52,868 nucleotides of DNA from Cloacibacillus sp. (GCF_020860125.1 NZ_JAJBUX010000071.1:1-52868), one strand, 5' to 3'; shown: positions 25,023 through 33,620, numbered from the stretch's first letter. The notes: generated by a model from the letters alone, not told the origin. A program made the numbers and translations.

Positions 25023-25052
25023 AGTATATCAGTTAGAGTTTACTCTAGTCAA
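25023..25052 (-). promoter_or_regulatory. Promoter with embedded palindrome; possible leaderless start
   Basis: On the minus strand TTGACT (25052-25047), 18 bases, TATACT (25028-25023), and only 7 bases to the ATG at 25015. Between the boxes lies the palindrome TAGAGTTTACTCTA (25034-25047), a likely operator. Confidence 0.7.
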
Positions 25053-25059
25053 CCGTATC

Positions 25060-25088
25060 TTGTAAGCGGCGCGGTATTTACATAAAAT
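25060..25088 (+). promoter_or_regulatory. Promoter of the 5'-nucleotidase gene
   Basis: TTGTAA (25060-25065), 17 bases, TAAAAT (25083-25088). Confidence 0.6.
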
Positions 25089-25145
25089 ATAATAGCGGCG
25101 CCCGGCAAGACTTCACGCCGCGGGAGAAAATTTGGAGGAGATACG

Positions 25146-26795
25146 ATGGATTATAAACGATTGAAGAAATCTTTGCTTGCCCTATTGCTCCTGCTCACGG
25201 TCGCCCTGTCTGCTGCGGCGGAGGAAAAGAGCTTCCACATCCTGATGATAAACGACCCCCACAGCTATATCCTGCCCTATTATGAGGCGGCGGAGGCGGG
25301 GCTGCCCGCGGGAGCCGTCAAGGCGGAGGCCGTCGGCGGCCTCTCCCGCGCGCTGCGGCTCGTGGACGATGAAAGAGCGGCTCTCAAAGAGACCTCCCAA
25401 TCCCCAATATTTCTCTTTGAGGGCGGCGACATCATGCTCGGGAGAAAGGGCAGCCTGCAAAACGACCATGCCGAATATGGCTCGCTGGCGGCGCTAGGAT
25501 TCGACGCGGGGGTACTCGGCAACCACGACTTCGACGGCGGCGTCCGGACGCTGGCGAAGTTAGGACCGGAGCTCAAAATTCCCGTCCTCGCCTCGAATAT
25601 CATCTTTAACGAGCCAGAGATTGACAGCTATTATCCAAAGATAAAGATCATCAAAAAGGGCGGCGTGAGCGTCGGGGTATTCGGCCTCGTAACGCCGGAC
25701 CTCAAGGCGATCATCTCCGATCCCAGCGGCTTCGATATCGAAAAGGATATCTTCAAAAAAGCGGCGGAGTGCGTGCGCGAACTCCGCGCACAGGGCGTCG
25801 ACGCGGTGGTGGCGCTGAATCACATCGGCCTTGACTTGGACAAAAGGCTAGCGGCCTCGGTGCCTGGGATCGACGTGATCGTCGGCGGCCATTCGCACGA
25901 CGCCATAAAGGAGAGGCTTTTAGTGACGAACCCTCAGGGCTCGCAGACGCTTATCGGACAGGCCGGGCTCGACGGACGCTATGCGGGCAGGTTTGACGTT
26001 ACCGTGGATGACGGGGCGCTCGTCGCCGAAAAGTCGTCATGGCGGCTGATGCCGGTGCTGCCCGGCACGGCGGCGGAGGAAAAGAGCGAGGCGCTCGGCC
26101 TCGAGGCACAGAAAAAGCTCGCGGCGACACTCAATATCGCCAACCCAACGATGGTCCTGGCTAAAAGCGTCGACGGGCGCAAGGAGTCGATGCGCGGAAG
26201 AGAAAACGCGCTCGGCGATCTCGCCGCCGAGGCTCTGCGCTGGAACGGACAGGCGCGCATCGGCCTGATAAATGGCGGCGCGCTGCGCATCGGCCGCATA
26301 GTACCTCCGGGGCCGTTCACGGCGGGCGACATGCTTGATCTGATGCCATTTGACAGCGTTCCGGTGCGGCTGCTCGCGAGCGGCGCGGAGATCAGAAGGC
26401 AGCTGGAGGCGGCAGCCTCCGCGCTCAAGGGAAAGAACGACGATTATGACCCGGCGCGCCGCATGTCGGCGGGAGAGTTCTTACAGGTCGCGGGGCTGCG
26501 CTTCGACATCGACCTCGGCAAACCGGCCGCCGTCGTGGAGAGCCGCCGTATGATCGCTGACGGCCGCCGCGTAAAAAACATCATGGTAGATTCCTCGCGG
26601 GGCTGGGTGCCGCTTGAGGACGGCAAAATATATTCCGTCACGACTCTCGACTATACCGCGAAATACTGGGACGCGCTCTCGTCCGCCCCTATCGGGAAAC
26701 CGGCGCTCGCCTGCTTCGACGATTACCTGGATAAAGTGCTGCGGCGGCAGGCCGATCCAACGACGGACGGCAGGATAAACATTATTGGCCGATGA
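25146..26795 (+). CDS. Secreted 5'-nucleotidase/metallophosphatase (UshA type)
   Basis: 549 residues. A signal peptide (about 1-25, ending SAAAEE) sends it to the periplasm. N-terminal metallophosphatase domain: MINDPHSY (D37, H39), EGGDIMLG, GVLGNHDFDGG, ALNHIGLDLDKRLA, and VGGHSHDAI. C-terminal nucleotide-specificity domain (about 340-520): ENALGDLAAEALRWNG, NGGALRIGRIVPPGPFTAGDMLDLMPFDS. The family removes phosphate from nucleotides or UDP-sugars for nutrient recovery. GGAGGAG precedes the ATG. It is convergent, with only 5 bases between, with the ABC ATPase gene of the nitrogenase-like operon; no terminator fits between them. Confidence 0.92.
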   Translation: MDYKRLKKSLLALLLLLTVALSAAAEEKSFHILMINDPHSYILPYYEAAEAGLPAGAVKAEAVGGLSRALRLVDDERAALKETSQSPIFLFEGGDIMLGRKGSLQNDHAEYGSLAALGFDAGVLGNHDFDGGVRTLAKLGPELKIPVLASNIIFNEPEIDSYYPKIKIIKKGGVSVGVFGLVTPDLKAIISDPSGFDIEKDIFKKAAECVRELRAQGVDAVVALNHIGLDLDKRLAASVPGIDVIVGGHSHDAIKERLLVTNPQGSQTLIGQAGLDGRYAGRFDVTVDDGALVAEKSSWRLMPVLPGTAAEEKSEALGLEAQKKLAATLNIANPTMVLAKSVDGRKESMRGRENALGDLAAEALRWNGQARIGLINGGALRIGRIVPPGPFTAGDMLDLMPFDSVPVRLLASGAEIRRQLEAAASALKGKNDDYDPARRMSAGEFLQVAGLRFDIDLGKPAAVVESRRMIADGRRVKNIMVDSSRGWVPLEDGKIYSVTTLDYTAKYWDALSSAPIGKPALACFDDYLDKVLRRQADPTTDGRINIIGR

Positions 26796-26800
26796 TTTTC

Positions 26801-27961
26801 CTAGATTTTTGAATATACCGTCTTCGCGCTCACTCCGGGGAACATGCCGAGTTTTCCCGAGAGGGCGCTTATTTTTTCGTTCGGCGCGTCGATTATCACG
26901 CTGATGATCGATATGTTGCGTTCCCTGTACGGCATTCCCATGCGGCCGATGATACAGTCGCTGTATTCGTGCAGCAGCCGGTTGATGTTTTCCGCCGCCG
27001 CGGGGTCCTCCACGATTATTCCGATCTGCGCTATTCTCGTCTCCATCTCTATCAGCCTCTCCGTCTGTTTTATCTCACTCTCGCCCAGGGGCAGGATGCT
27101 CGCGTAATCGCGCTTCCCCACCTTGAAGCGGTGTATGTGTACCGGTATCTCAAAGGCGCGCCTGAGGTTTTCCTCCGTTAGCACGTTTACCGTGCCGCCG
27201 AAGACCGCGCTTTTGTCCGGCATCAGCAGCAGCGCGCGCTGCGATATATCCATCGCGTGTTCCGGGTAGTGGGTGTTTATCACCGCCGCGATACCGCGCT
27301 CTTTGCAGAGCGTCGAGATCGTCGAAAGCACCCGCCGCTGGTTCTTAAAGTCCAGATTCGACTCCGGCTCGTCTAGCACCAGAAGCGAGGGCTCCGCGGC
27401 AAGGGCGCGCGCGATGAGCGCCATCTGATATTCGCCGCCGCTTATTTTGCTGCACAGCTTATCCCGCAGGTGCGCGATGCCCACCAGCGCAAGCGCCTCG
27501 TCCGCGGCGCGCTCGTCGCGCTCCTTCGGCATCGAAAGCTCGTTCATGTGCGCGCTGCGCCCCAGCAGCACCATCTCGCGCACGGTGTAGACAAAGGAGG
27601 ATAGCTTCGCCTGCGGCACATATCCGACACGGCGCCAGAACTCCTTCGGCCGCAGCTTTTTTATATCGACGCCGTCGAGATACGAAGCCCCCGCGCTCCA
27701 CGGACGCAGTCCCAGCATGCACTTCATGAGCGTAGTCTTTCCCGCGCCGTTGGCTCCGAGGATACAGAGGATGTCCGGCTCACTGACGCTGAAATTTATG
27801 TCGCAGAGGTTTTCCTCTCCCTCGGAGTAGCTGAAACAGCCGCCGCGCACCTCAAACTGCGCGGTGCTGTTGGCCGCCTGCGCGGAATTTCCTCCGCGTT
27901 TGCTGCCGATATCCAAAACCTCCCCGCCGCGCAAGCATTCGGAGGCGCCGTCCCTCTTCAT
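26801..27961 (-). CDS. FecE-type ABC ATPase fused to a TM1266-like sensor domain
   Basis: 386 residues, about 120 longer than the usual FecE/BtuD subunit. A ~37-residue extension precedes the ATPase: Walker A GANGAGKTT (69-77), signature SGGEYQ, Walker B LLVLDEPE (193-200), and the H-loop His in INTHYPEH (about 231). The C-terminal ~80 residues (306-386: TRIAQIGIIVEDPAAAENINRLLHEY, IIGRMGMPYRERNISIISVII, LSGKLGMFPGVSAKTVYSK) match the small TM1266-like, ACT/NikR-C-type domain known from [FeFe]-hydrogenase maturation loci. I infer a regulatory ACT-type ligand domain on the transporter. The start overlaps the permease stop (ATGA). It is the last gene of the nitrogenase-like operon. Confidence 0.88.
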   Translation of the reverse strand: MKRDGASECLRGGEVLDIGSKRGGNSAQAANSTAQFEVRGGCFSYSEGEENLCDINFSVSEPDILCILGANGAGKTTLMKCMLGLRPWSAGASYLDGVDIKKLRPKEFWRRVGYVPQAKLSSFVYTVREMVLLGRSAHMNELSMPKERDERAADEALALVGIAHLRDKLCSKISGGEYQMALIARALAAEPSLLVLDEPESNLDFKNQRRVLSTISTLCKERGIAAVINTHYPEHAMDISQRALLLMPDKSAVFGGTVNVLTEENLRRAFEIPVHIHRFKVGKRDYASILPLGESEIKQTERLIEMETRIAQIGIIVEDPAAAENINRLLHEYSDCIIGRMGMPYRERNISIISVIIDAPNEKISALSGKLGMFPGVSAKTVYSKI

Positions 27962-28959
27962 GCCCTTATTCCCCCCGTCTTTCGCAGCAGGACGATAAAG
28001 AACGGCGCGCCGATGACGGCCGTCAATATCGAAGCCGGTATCTCGGAGGCGGTAAGGCTGCGCGCCGCGGTGTCTATCGCAAGCATAAAGAGCGCCCCCA
28101 GCGCCATGCTAGCGGGGATGACGCAGCGGTTGTCGTTTCCGAAGATCATGCGCGCCGCGTGCGGGATGAGCAGCCCCACCCAGCCGATTAGGCCGCACAT
28201 CGAGACGACGGAGGCCGTGATCATCGCCGCGCCCGTTATCACAAGCAGCCTGACACGCTTTACGTTTATCCCCAGTGATGTCGCCTCATCCTCGCTGAGC
28301 GTCATCGCGTTGAGCTTCCAGCGGAAGAGCCAGATCACCGCCATTCCGGCGGCGATCAGCGGCGCGCCCATCGCGAGGCTCGCGCGCGTCGTTCCCGACA
28401 GGCTGCCCATCAGCCAGAAGGTTATCGACGGCAGCACATCCTGCGGGTCGGCGGCGTACTTCACAAGCGATACGAGCGCGGAGAAGAGCGCGCTGACGAC
28501 CATGCCCGCCAATATCATCATGATCACCGAGGAGGAGCCGCGCACGCGGCTCACAAAGACGACGAGAGCCACAGCGGCGATTCCCGCGGCAAGCGCAAAA
28601 AGCTGCACGAGGAACGAGGGCAGCCCCATCAATATACCCAAAACCGCGCCGAAAGAGGCGCCAGTCGCGACGCCCAGCGTATCGGGCGTCGCCAGCGGAT
28701 TGGAAAAGAGCGCCTGAAAGGCGCCGCCCGCGACGCCGAGCCCCGCGCCGGCGAGCATGGCGAGCAGTATGCGCGGCAGGCGGATATTGATTATCACATC
28801 GCGCACCATTTGCGGCGGCTCTCCGCAGCCCAGCCAGGGACAGAGCACGGAAAGGGTCTCTCCGATAGAGAGGGGAAATCTCCCGACGGTGACCGCTGCC
28901 AGCGGGGCGGCGACGAGAAGTGCCGCCGTAAATGCGATAAGCGCCGTTCTTCCCTTCAT
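27958..28959 (-). CDS. FecCD/BtuC-type ABC permease
   Basis: 333 residues, about ten membrane helices, with the hallmark segments of the family: RLPRILLAMLAGAGLGVAGGAFQALFSNPLATPDTLGVATGASFGAVLGI, MILAGMVVSALFSALVSLV, and LVITGAAMITASVVSMCGLIGWVGLLIPHAARMIFGNDNR. It forms the homodimeric channel for metal chelates, haem or corrinoids. It starts 4 bases after the binding-protein stop and overlaps the ATPase gene, so the importer is fixed as part of this operon. Confidence 0.92.
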   Translation of the reverse strand: MKGRTALIAFTAALLVAAPLAAVTVGRFPLSIGETLSVLCPWLGCGEPPQMVRDVIINIRLPRILLAMLAGAGLGVAGGAFQALFSNPLATPDTLGVATGASFGAVLGILMGLPSFLVQLFALAAGIAAVALVVFVSRVRGSSSVIMMILAGMVVSALFSALVSLVKYAADPQDVLPSITFWLMGSLSGTTRASLAMGAPLIAAGMAVIWLFRWKLNAMTLSEDEATSLGINVKRVRLLVITGAAMITASVVSMCGLIGWVGLLIPHAARMIFGNDNRCVIPASMALGALFMLAIDTAARSLTASEIPASILTAVIGAPFFIVLLRKTGGIRA

Positions 28960-28962
28960 CGG

Positions 28963-30054
28963 CTACTTCGTGAAACCGGCGGCGGAAGCGCGTCCCTGGT
29001 TGTACATCTGTTTTATCTGCGTTTCGCTGAGCGTAATGCCGTAGAGCCTCTTATAGTAGTCGCGGACCTCTTTTTTCATGTCGATATTCTTGAAGAGTGC
29101 CGGATAGACCTTCTGCGCCATCCACATCAGCGTCACGGGGGTGTCGGCGCCGGGAGTGTAGCTCCGGTACGTCCCCAACGGCATCTTGTAGACGGCGCGC
29201 TCCTTCACCGCCTTCACGTTGTCCCAGTTGTGGCCGCCGATCCTGTTCTTATAGAGGTCGTCCGGCAGCGCTGGGGTAAAGTTGGTGATGAAGATAACGT
29301 CAGGGTTCCATTTGTAGACCTGCTCCATCGTGATCATGGCGTTGGAGTTGTCTGCGGGCACCTCCTCCGCGGCGTTCTTCGCCCCCACCGCTTCGCACCA
29401 GTACTGGCCGAAAAAGCTCCGGCCCGACGTCACCATACGCTTGTCGTCGTACTGGAAGAGGAAGAGCACCTTTTTACGCTCCTCCGGCTTTATTTTTTCA
29501 ACTTTCTTTTGAATGTCGGCGTAGACCTTTTTACTGTAGGCGGAGACCTCTTTGCTCTTCGCGCTTTCCGGGAATATCTGGCTCAGCGTCTTTATCCATT
29601 CGTCATAGGTCCGCAGAACGTCGTAATTCCACTTCGTCGGCGAGATCGCCACCGCCGGTATTCCGGCGTTCTTTATCATCTTTCCCATCTCTTTGCTGCC
29701 AGCGAGGTAAAATATGAGGTCGGGACGCAGCTTCATCAGCTCCTCGATGTTGAGGTCGAGCCCCGCGGTGTATTCCGTGCGCGCCTTCAATATTTCGGGA
29801 AAGAGCTCGCCGAGCAGGCCGGCCTTCGCAGCGCCCATCGACGCGGGGGGAATGCCCACCAGTTTCTCCGCCGAACCGAGAAAGACCGTCACCACCGATG
29901 GGAATGGCAGTATGCCGACCACCGCGATACGCTCGATCTTCTCCGGCAGCGCGACCCTGTCGCCGTTTTCATCCGTTATCACGCGCGCGGCCTCCGCGCC
30001 GGCGCAGTTCGCCAATATCATCACGCCCATCAGCAGCGCGGCAAAGATTTTCAT
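28963..30054 (-). CDS. ABC substrate-binding protein (class III, TroA/BtuF/FepB fold)
   Basis: 363 residues from ATG 30054 (GAGGGAG 8 bases upstream); it overlaps the NifK-like stop by ATGA. An N-terminal signal (about 1-22) ends near ILANCAGAEAA. A lipoprotein Cys is possible (LANC), though Asn before Cys is unusual for a lipobox; otherwise cleavage falls after AEA. Then comes the bilobal fold: VITDENGDRVALPEKIERIAVVG, the long backbone helix around 150-180, ALPDDL and YSPGADTP-like loops. The family captures ferric chelates, haem, corrinoids or bare metals. The ligand is unknown, but its place between the reductase subunits and the permease implies it feeds or supplies the enzyme. Confidence 0.9.
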   Translation of the reverse strand: MKIFAALLMGVMILANCAGAEAARVITDENGDRVALPEKIERIAVVGILPFPSVVTVFLGSAEKLVGIPPASMGAAKAGLLGELFPEILKARTEYTAGLDLNIEELMKLRPDLIFYLAGSKEMGKMIKNAGIPAVAISPTKWNYDVLRTYDEWIKTLSQIFPESAKSKEVSAYSKKVYADIQKKVEKIKPEERKKVLFLFQYDDKRMVTSGRSFFGQYWCEAVGAKNAAEEVPADNSNAMITMEQVYKWNPDVIFITNFTPALPDDLYKNRIGGHNWDNVKAVKERAVYKMPLGTYRSYTPGADTPVTLMWMAQKVYPALFKNIDMKKEVRDYYKRLYGITLSETQIKQMYNQGRASAAGFTK

Positions 30055-31271
30055 AACGCAAGCTCCCTCTCTATCCATCTGTTAAACTCTCCGCCCATTA
30101 TGAGCGGGATCTTATCTCTGAATATGCGCCCCGAATAGCCCTCGTGCGGCAGCGCGATGAAACGGCAGTAGTGCTTCGGTAGCGCCGGTTTATAGAGCGG
30201 ATCGACGATCACGAGGCGCGCCTCACGCAGCGCGCGAAAGACCTCGTCCTCGTCAGGGGAGTCAAGCGGCGCGAGCATACGGACGTTGCGCATCGCATAG
30301 TCGCGCTCCAGCGCGCGGGCGATAGAGGCGCTCTGTACCGGCTCCCCGATCACGAAGACCTTGCCGCCCGGCTCCGTTATCGGCAGCGGCAGCGATAACC
30401 CGCCGCTCCTTTGCGCAGCCTCCTCTGTGAGCGAAAAGAGCTCGCGCGTCACCGAATCGCCTACCGGCAGGCCGGTGACCGAGGGGGTGCCATATATCTC
30501 GCGCAGCGCCTCGGCCAAAGGCGCGCCGCAGGAAGAGACGACGACGTTGACGTGGGCGCGGCCCGCGTTCATAAGTTCCTCCCACGGACTGCCCATCGCC
30601 CAGCAGCTGTTGACGTGAAAACCGGCATCCTCAAATACCATTTTCATCGCCTCGACATTGCCGAACGCGGCAGACGCATCAGTTGGCCTGTCTCCTTGGG
30701 AAATTTTTAATGTCCCGGCTTCGCCGGAACTGGGGGCGGCGCGCACGGAAAAGTCGAGCGGCGTCACGCCGAGCAGATTGACCGAGGGACGTTCTCCCTC
30801 CGCCAGCGGCGGCGGCGTCAGCCCAGGATTGCAAAAGCGGCGCGCGACGGCGGCGAGGGCCATCCCCGCGCCGACATTATATGAGTTCATTCCATTGGTG
30901 GCGAAGCCAAAGGTCGGAATGCCGGTGCGTTCCTCGATAACGTGGGCGATTCCCTTGAAATCGGTGCCCATCATCATCGGTATAGGCGTTCCCGCAAGCG
31001 CGATGAAGCGCGGCCGCAGCTCTTCCGCGGCGCGGCAGACGTCGCCGATCAACTTTTCCTCGTCGCCCATCAGCGCCTCAACCTCGGCGAGCGCCGAGAT
31101 GAATACCAGCGAAGGGATATCATACCAGCGCGGCTCGTCGTGCGTGTTATAGGTCGAATTGCAGCCGGAGGCGTCGTGCATCACCGTCATGCCGCCCATC
31201 TCATAGAGCGCCGAACAAACGCCCGAGACGTCGGCGGTATAGGTGGAGAGGATCGCGCAGGTCTGTCTCAA
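30051..31271 (-). CDS. Nitrogenase-like component 1, NifK-like subunit
   Basis: 406 residues from TTG 31271 (GGGGG 8 bases upstream, TTGA overlap with the previous stop); an ATG at 31286 is the alternative. The nitrogenase component 1 fold is recognised by SGVCSALYEMGGMTVMHDASGCNSTYN, which aligns with the first two interface-cluster cysteines of NifK (here C19 and C37). The third NifK cysteine position reads ALAGTPIPMMMGTDFKG, with no Cys. With the NifD-like partner it would keep four ligands, enough for one [4Fe-4S] as in dark-operative protochlorophyllide reductase and CfbD, rather than a P-cluster. It is not a NifK of a true nitrogenase; the substrate is unknown. Confidence 0.85.
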   Translation of the reverse strand: MRQTCAILSTYTADVSGVCSALYEMGGMTVMHDASGCNSTYNTHDEPRWYDIPSLVFISALAEVEALMGDEEKLIGDVCRAAEELRPRFIALAGTPIPMMMGTDFKGIAHVIEERTGIPTFGFATNGMNSYNVGAGMALAAVARRFCNPGLTPPPLAEGERPSVNLLGVTPLDFSVRAAPSSGEAGTLKISQGDRPTDASAAFGNVEAMKMVFEDAGFHVNSCWAMGSPWEELMNAGRAHVNVVVSSCGAPLAEALREIYGTPSVTGLPVGDSVTRELFSLTEEAAQRSGGLSLPLPITEPGGKVFVIGEPVQSASIARALERDYAMRNVRMLAPLDSPDEDEVFRALREARLVIVDPLYKPALPKHYCRFIALPHEGYSGRIFRDKIPLIMGGEFNRWIERELAL

Positions 31272-32617
31272 CAGCAGCACCCCCATCCCTTTATCTGAAT
31301 TATCTTTTTAGTATCCTTTTCATTGATCACTGCGTCGCAGATAGCCTCCGCGAGATGGACGATCCCGTCGAACCCCCAAAAGCCGCCGCCCTCGAGCATA
31401 TTGACAAAATAGGGGGTATCGCAGAAATAGGCCGCCTTCTGGCCGATGGCGACGACCTTTTCCTTACCATCGCCGGCCTCCGCTGCGGCAGCGCGCGCGC
31501 CGCCGGCGCGCAGCACCATCTTCGGATGCACCGTCGCGCAGAGCTCAAGCTCGGGATACCGCTCCCTCAGACGTTCAAAGACCGGACGCTCTTCCGGTAT
31601 AAAGACGTCGGCATAGACGGTGCGCACTCTGACGCCGTGTTCCAGCAGCAGCTCCGCGAGCCCCAGGGGGCGCGGCGTCGCCGTATAGTCTATCGTCACC
31701 GGCGTCTCCCCAAGAAGCCTCGCGGCGGTCGATACCGCGCATTCCGCCTCCGCCTCAAGCAGCGCCGTATCTATCATCGGGATGTCAAGATAGCCGGCCA
31801 GCTTTTCAAGGTTCTCCCTGATCTCTTTATAATCGTAACTCAGCGGCAGATATAGGTAATCCATCGCCGCCCGTTCTTTCAGGTCGCGCACCGCGGGGAT
31901 CGCTGGCGGCATGTAGGCGATATTAAGCCGGCTGTGCGCCATCCTCTGATATTCGCGGAATGAGCGGCAGCGTGTGATATCACGCAGCTCGAAGCCCGCG
32001 CCGCGCAGCATGCGCACGAAATCCGCGGAATCTTCCGTCGGGTAGTTGTTGCCGATTATGTTGACACACTTCTCGTCGCGGATATTCTGCCGCGTGAGAA
32101 AACTGTAAAGACGCATGCGCACCATCGGGTCCGGAGGCGTCTTCGTCTTACGCATTATCGGGTACATATAGCAGTCGGTGAAAAAGAGCTGCGGAAAACG
32201 CTCGCGCAGCTTCGCATAGACATAATCGAGGTCACAGCCCATAAAGTGGTGCACACAGCTCGTAAAGACAAGCACCGCCTTCGGCAGCTTCGGCAGTTTG
32301 CGGAGCACGTCGGTCACCCCGTCGATGATCAGGGCCTCCATATCGCCGTCAAGGACGTTGTTCTCGCAGACGGCGATCGTCGAAAAGCGGTCCTGCGCCC
32401 CCATTTCCGCCGCCGTCAGCACTACGCCGCGCAGGCAGCCCTGAGCGCAGACGAATATCTGGTGGCTCTCCGGCAACAGCATTCCCGTGTGAACGATGTT
32501 CCACAGGCCGCGCGCCGGCGAGCCGTATTCGACGCCATACTCATAGGGAGTAAGGGAGGCCGTGTCTTTTATCTTTACAGAGGCCCCGCTCCAGTCGGTA
32601 TTGTGAAGGTCTATCAT
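31268..32617 (-). CDS. Nitrogenase-like component 1, NifD-like subunit
   Basis: 449 residues. Fold markers are LTPYEYG and PARGLWNIVHTGMLLPESHQIFVCAQGC (C57/C61, aligned with NifD Cys88), VFTSCVHHFMGCDLDYV (C121, aligned with Cys154), and GGGFWGFDGIVHLAEAI near the end (415-418 GFDG, matching the GFDG of NifD). The NifD Cys62 equivalent is absent, and so are the FeMo-cofactor ligands Cys275 and His442 (the His position reads within NMLEGGG). It ends in GWGCCC, an unusual triple Cys. The active site therefore cannot hold FeMoco in the known way and probably binds an imported substrate. It starts 2 bases after the NifH-like stop. Confidence 0.87.
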   Translation of the reverse strand: MIDLHNTDWSGASVKIKDTASLTPYEYGVEYGSPARGLWNIVHTGMLLPESHQIFVCAQGCLRGVVLTAAEMGAQDRFSTIAVCENNVLDGDMEALIIDGVTDVLRKLPKLPKAVLVFTSCVHHFMGCDLDYVYAKLRERFPQLFFTDCYMYPIMRKTKTPPDPMVRMRLYSFLTRQNIRDEKCVNIIGNNYPTEDSADFVRMLRGAGFELRDITRCRSFREYQRMAHSRLNIAYMPPAIPAVRDLKERAAMDYLYLPLSYDYKEIRENLEKLAGYLDIPMIDTALLEAEAECAVSTAARLLGETPVTIDYTATPRPLGLAELLLEHGVRVRTVYADVFIPEERPVFERLRERYPELELCATVHPKMVLRAGGARAAAAEAGDGKEKVVAIGQKAAYFCDTPYFVNMLEGGGFWGFDGIVHLAEAICDAVINEKDTKKIIQIKGWGCCC

Positions 32618-32619
32618 CT

Positions 32620-33375
32620 TTACTCGCCGCAGGCGGCGAAAACACGCCGCGCAAGCTCTCGGTACTCTTCCGCCATCGGACTGTCCGGAAAGGCCTCCAG
32701 CACCGTCTGACAGCGTTCCTCCGCCTGCTGGACGACGGGGCTGAAGCTGAGCGCGCCAACCACCCGCGACTCGACGTCGGCGGCGAGCTCCGCCACCTTC
32801 TCCTCTTCGCGCGGCACATTACGGCGGTTGAGGATCACGCCGCCAAGAGTCGCGTAGCCGCGTGAGCGGAAGTTCGCCACCGCCGCGGCGATGTTGGCCG
32901 CCGCGTGGATCGCCATATTCTCGCCGGAGGTGACGACGAATACCTTTTCCGCGTAGCCCTCGCGGATCGGCATCGCGAAACCGCCGCAAACCACGTCGCC
33001 GAGAACGTCGTAAATCACCGCGTCCGGCTGATAGATCTCAAAGGCGCGCTTTTCCTTCAGCTTTTCCATCGCGGCGATGATGCCGCGCCCGGCGCAGCCC
33101 AGCCCTGGCGCGGGGCCGCCAGCCTCGGCACAGAGTACGCCCGCGAAACCCGGAGTCACCATCTCTTCCAGCGTGAGGGCGACCCCTTTTTTCTTGATCA
33201 GCTCAAGCACCGTAGACACCGCCCTGCCGCCGCGCAGATTCACCGTCGAATCGGCCTTCGGATCACAGCCAATCTGCATCACGCGCATACCGGACTGCGC
33301 AAAAGCCGCCGCTATATTCGAAGCCGTCGTCGACTTCCCGATGCCGCCCTTGCCGTAAATCGCGATCTTTATCAT
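32620..33375 (-). CDS. NifH-like ATP-dependent iron protein
   Basis: 251 residues from ATG 33375 (GAGGGG 9 bases upstream; a GTG at 33384 is too close to the SD). All NifH marks are present: Walker A GKGGIGKST (8-16), CDPKADST (37-44), APGLGCAGRG (C94) and YDVLGDVVCGGFAMPIRE (C130). The two cysteines hold a [4Fe-4S] at the dimer interface. It donates low-potential electrons to component 1 with two ATP per electron. It is first in the operon H-D-K-binding protein-permease-ATPase, preceded by a terminator-like leader. It belongs to the nitrogenase-like (group IV-type) branch by context, since nifE, nifN and nifB are absent here. Confidence 0.92.
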   Translation of the reverse strand: MIKIAIYGKGGIGKSTTASNIAAAFAQSGMRVMQIGCDPKADSTVNLRGGRAVSTVLELIKKKGVALTLEEMVTPGFAGVLCAEAGGPAPGLGCAGRGIIAAMEKLKEKRAFEIYQPDAVIYDVLGDVVCGGFAMPIREGYAEKVFVVTSGENMAIHAAANIAAAVANFRSRGYATLGGVILNRRNVPREEEKVAELAADVESRVVGALSFSPVVQQAEERCQTVLEAFPDSPMAEEYRELARRVFAACGE

Positions 33376-33394
33376 CTTCCACACCCCTCAGAAT

Positions 33395-33445
33395 AAAAAA
33401 ACCCTCCGCCCGCCGGACGAAAGGAGACAATGGCGACCGCTGGGG
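33395..33445 (-). terminator. Terminator-type hairpin in the leader of the nitrogenase-like operon
   Basis: On the minus strand CGGTCGCC (33439-33432) pairs with GGCGGGCG (33414-33407) with one mismatch. It is flanked by AG/GA and CCC/GGG pairs and followed by seven T (33401-33395). It ends about 20 bases before the NifH-like start, so it acts on that transcript and suggests attenuation. The rest of the leader, to 33684, contains no gene. Confidence 0.65.
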
Positions 33446-33620
33446 ACCCCATCTCTTTTTATGTTACGCCTTCCGACTCCGAACGAATCATCGTCAATTC
33501 AGAACGATTTTTATTTAAAATTCAGCCACAGGTGAATCTTAGCATAAGACAGAGACAGCGACAAGAGGCCTGGGATAGAGTTTACGATACCCAAGAGATC
33601 TGCCGCCGATTTAAGCGATT

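Noticed and set aside
26801..33375. A true nitrogen-fixing nif operon
   Set aside because: No nifE, nifN or nifB is present, the FeMo-cofactor ligands are missing, and an importer takes the place of cofactor genes.
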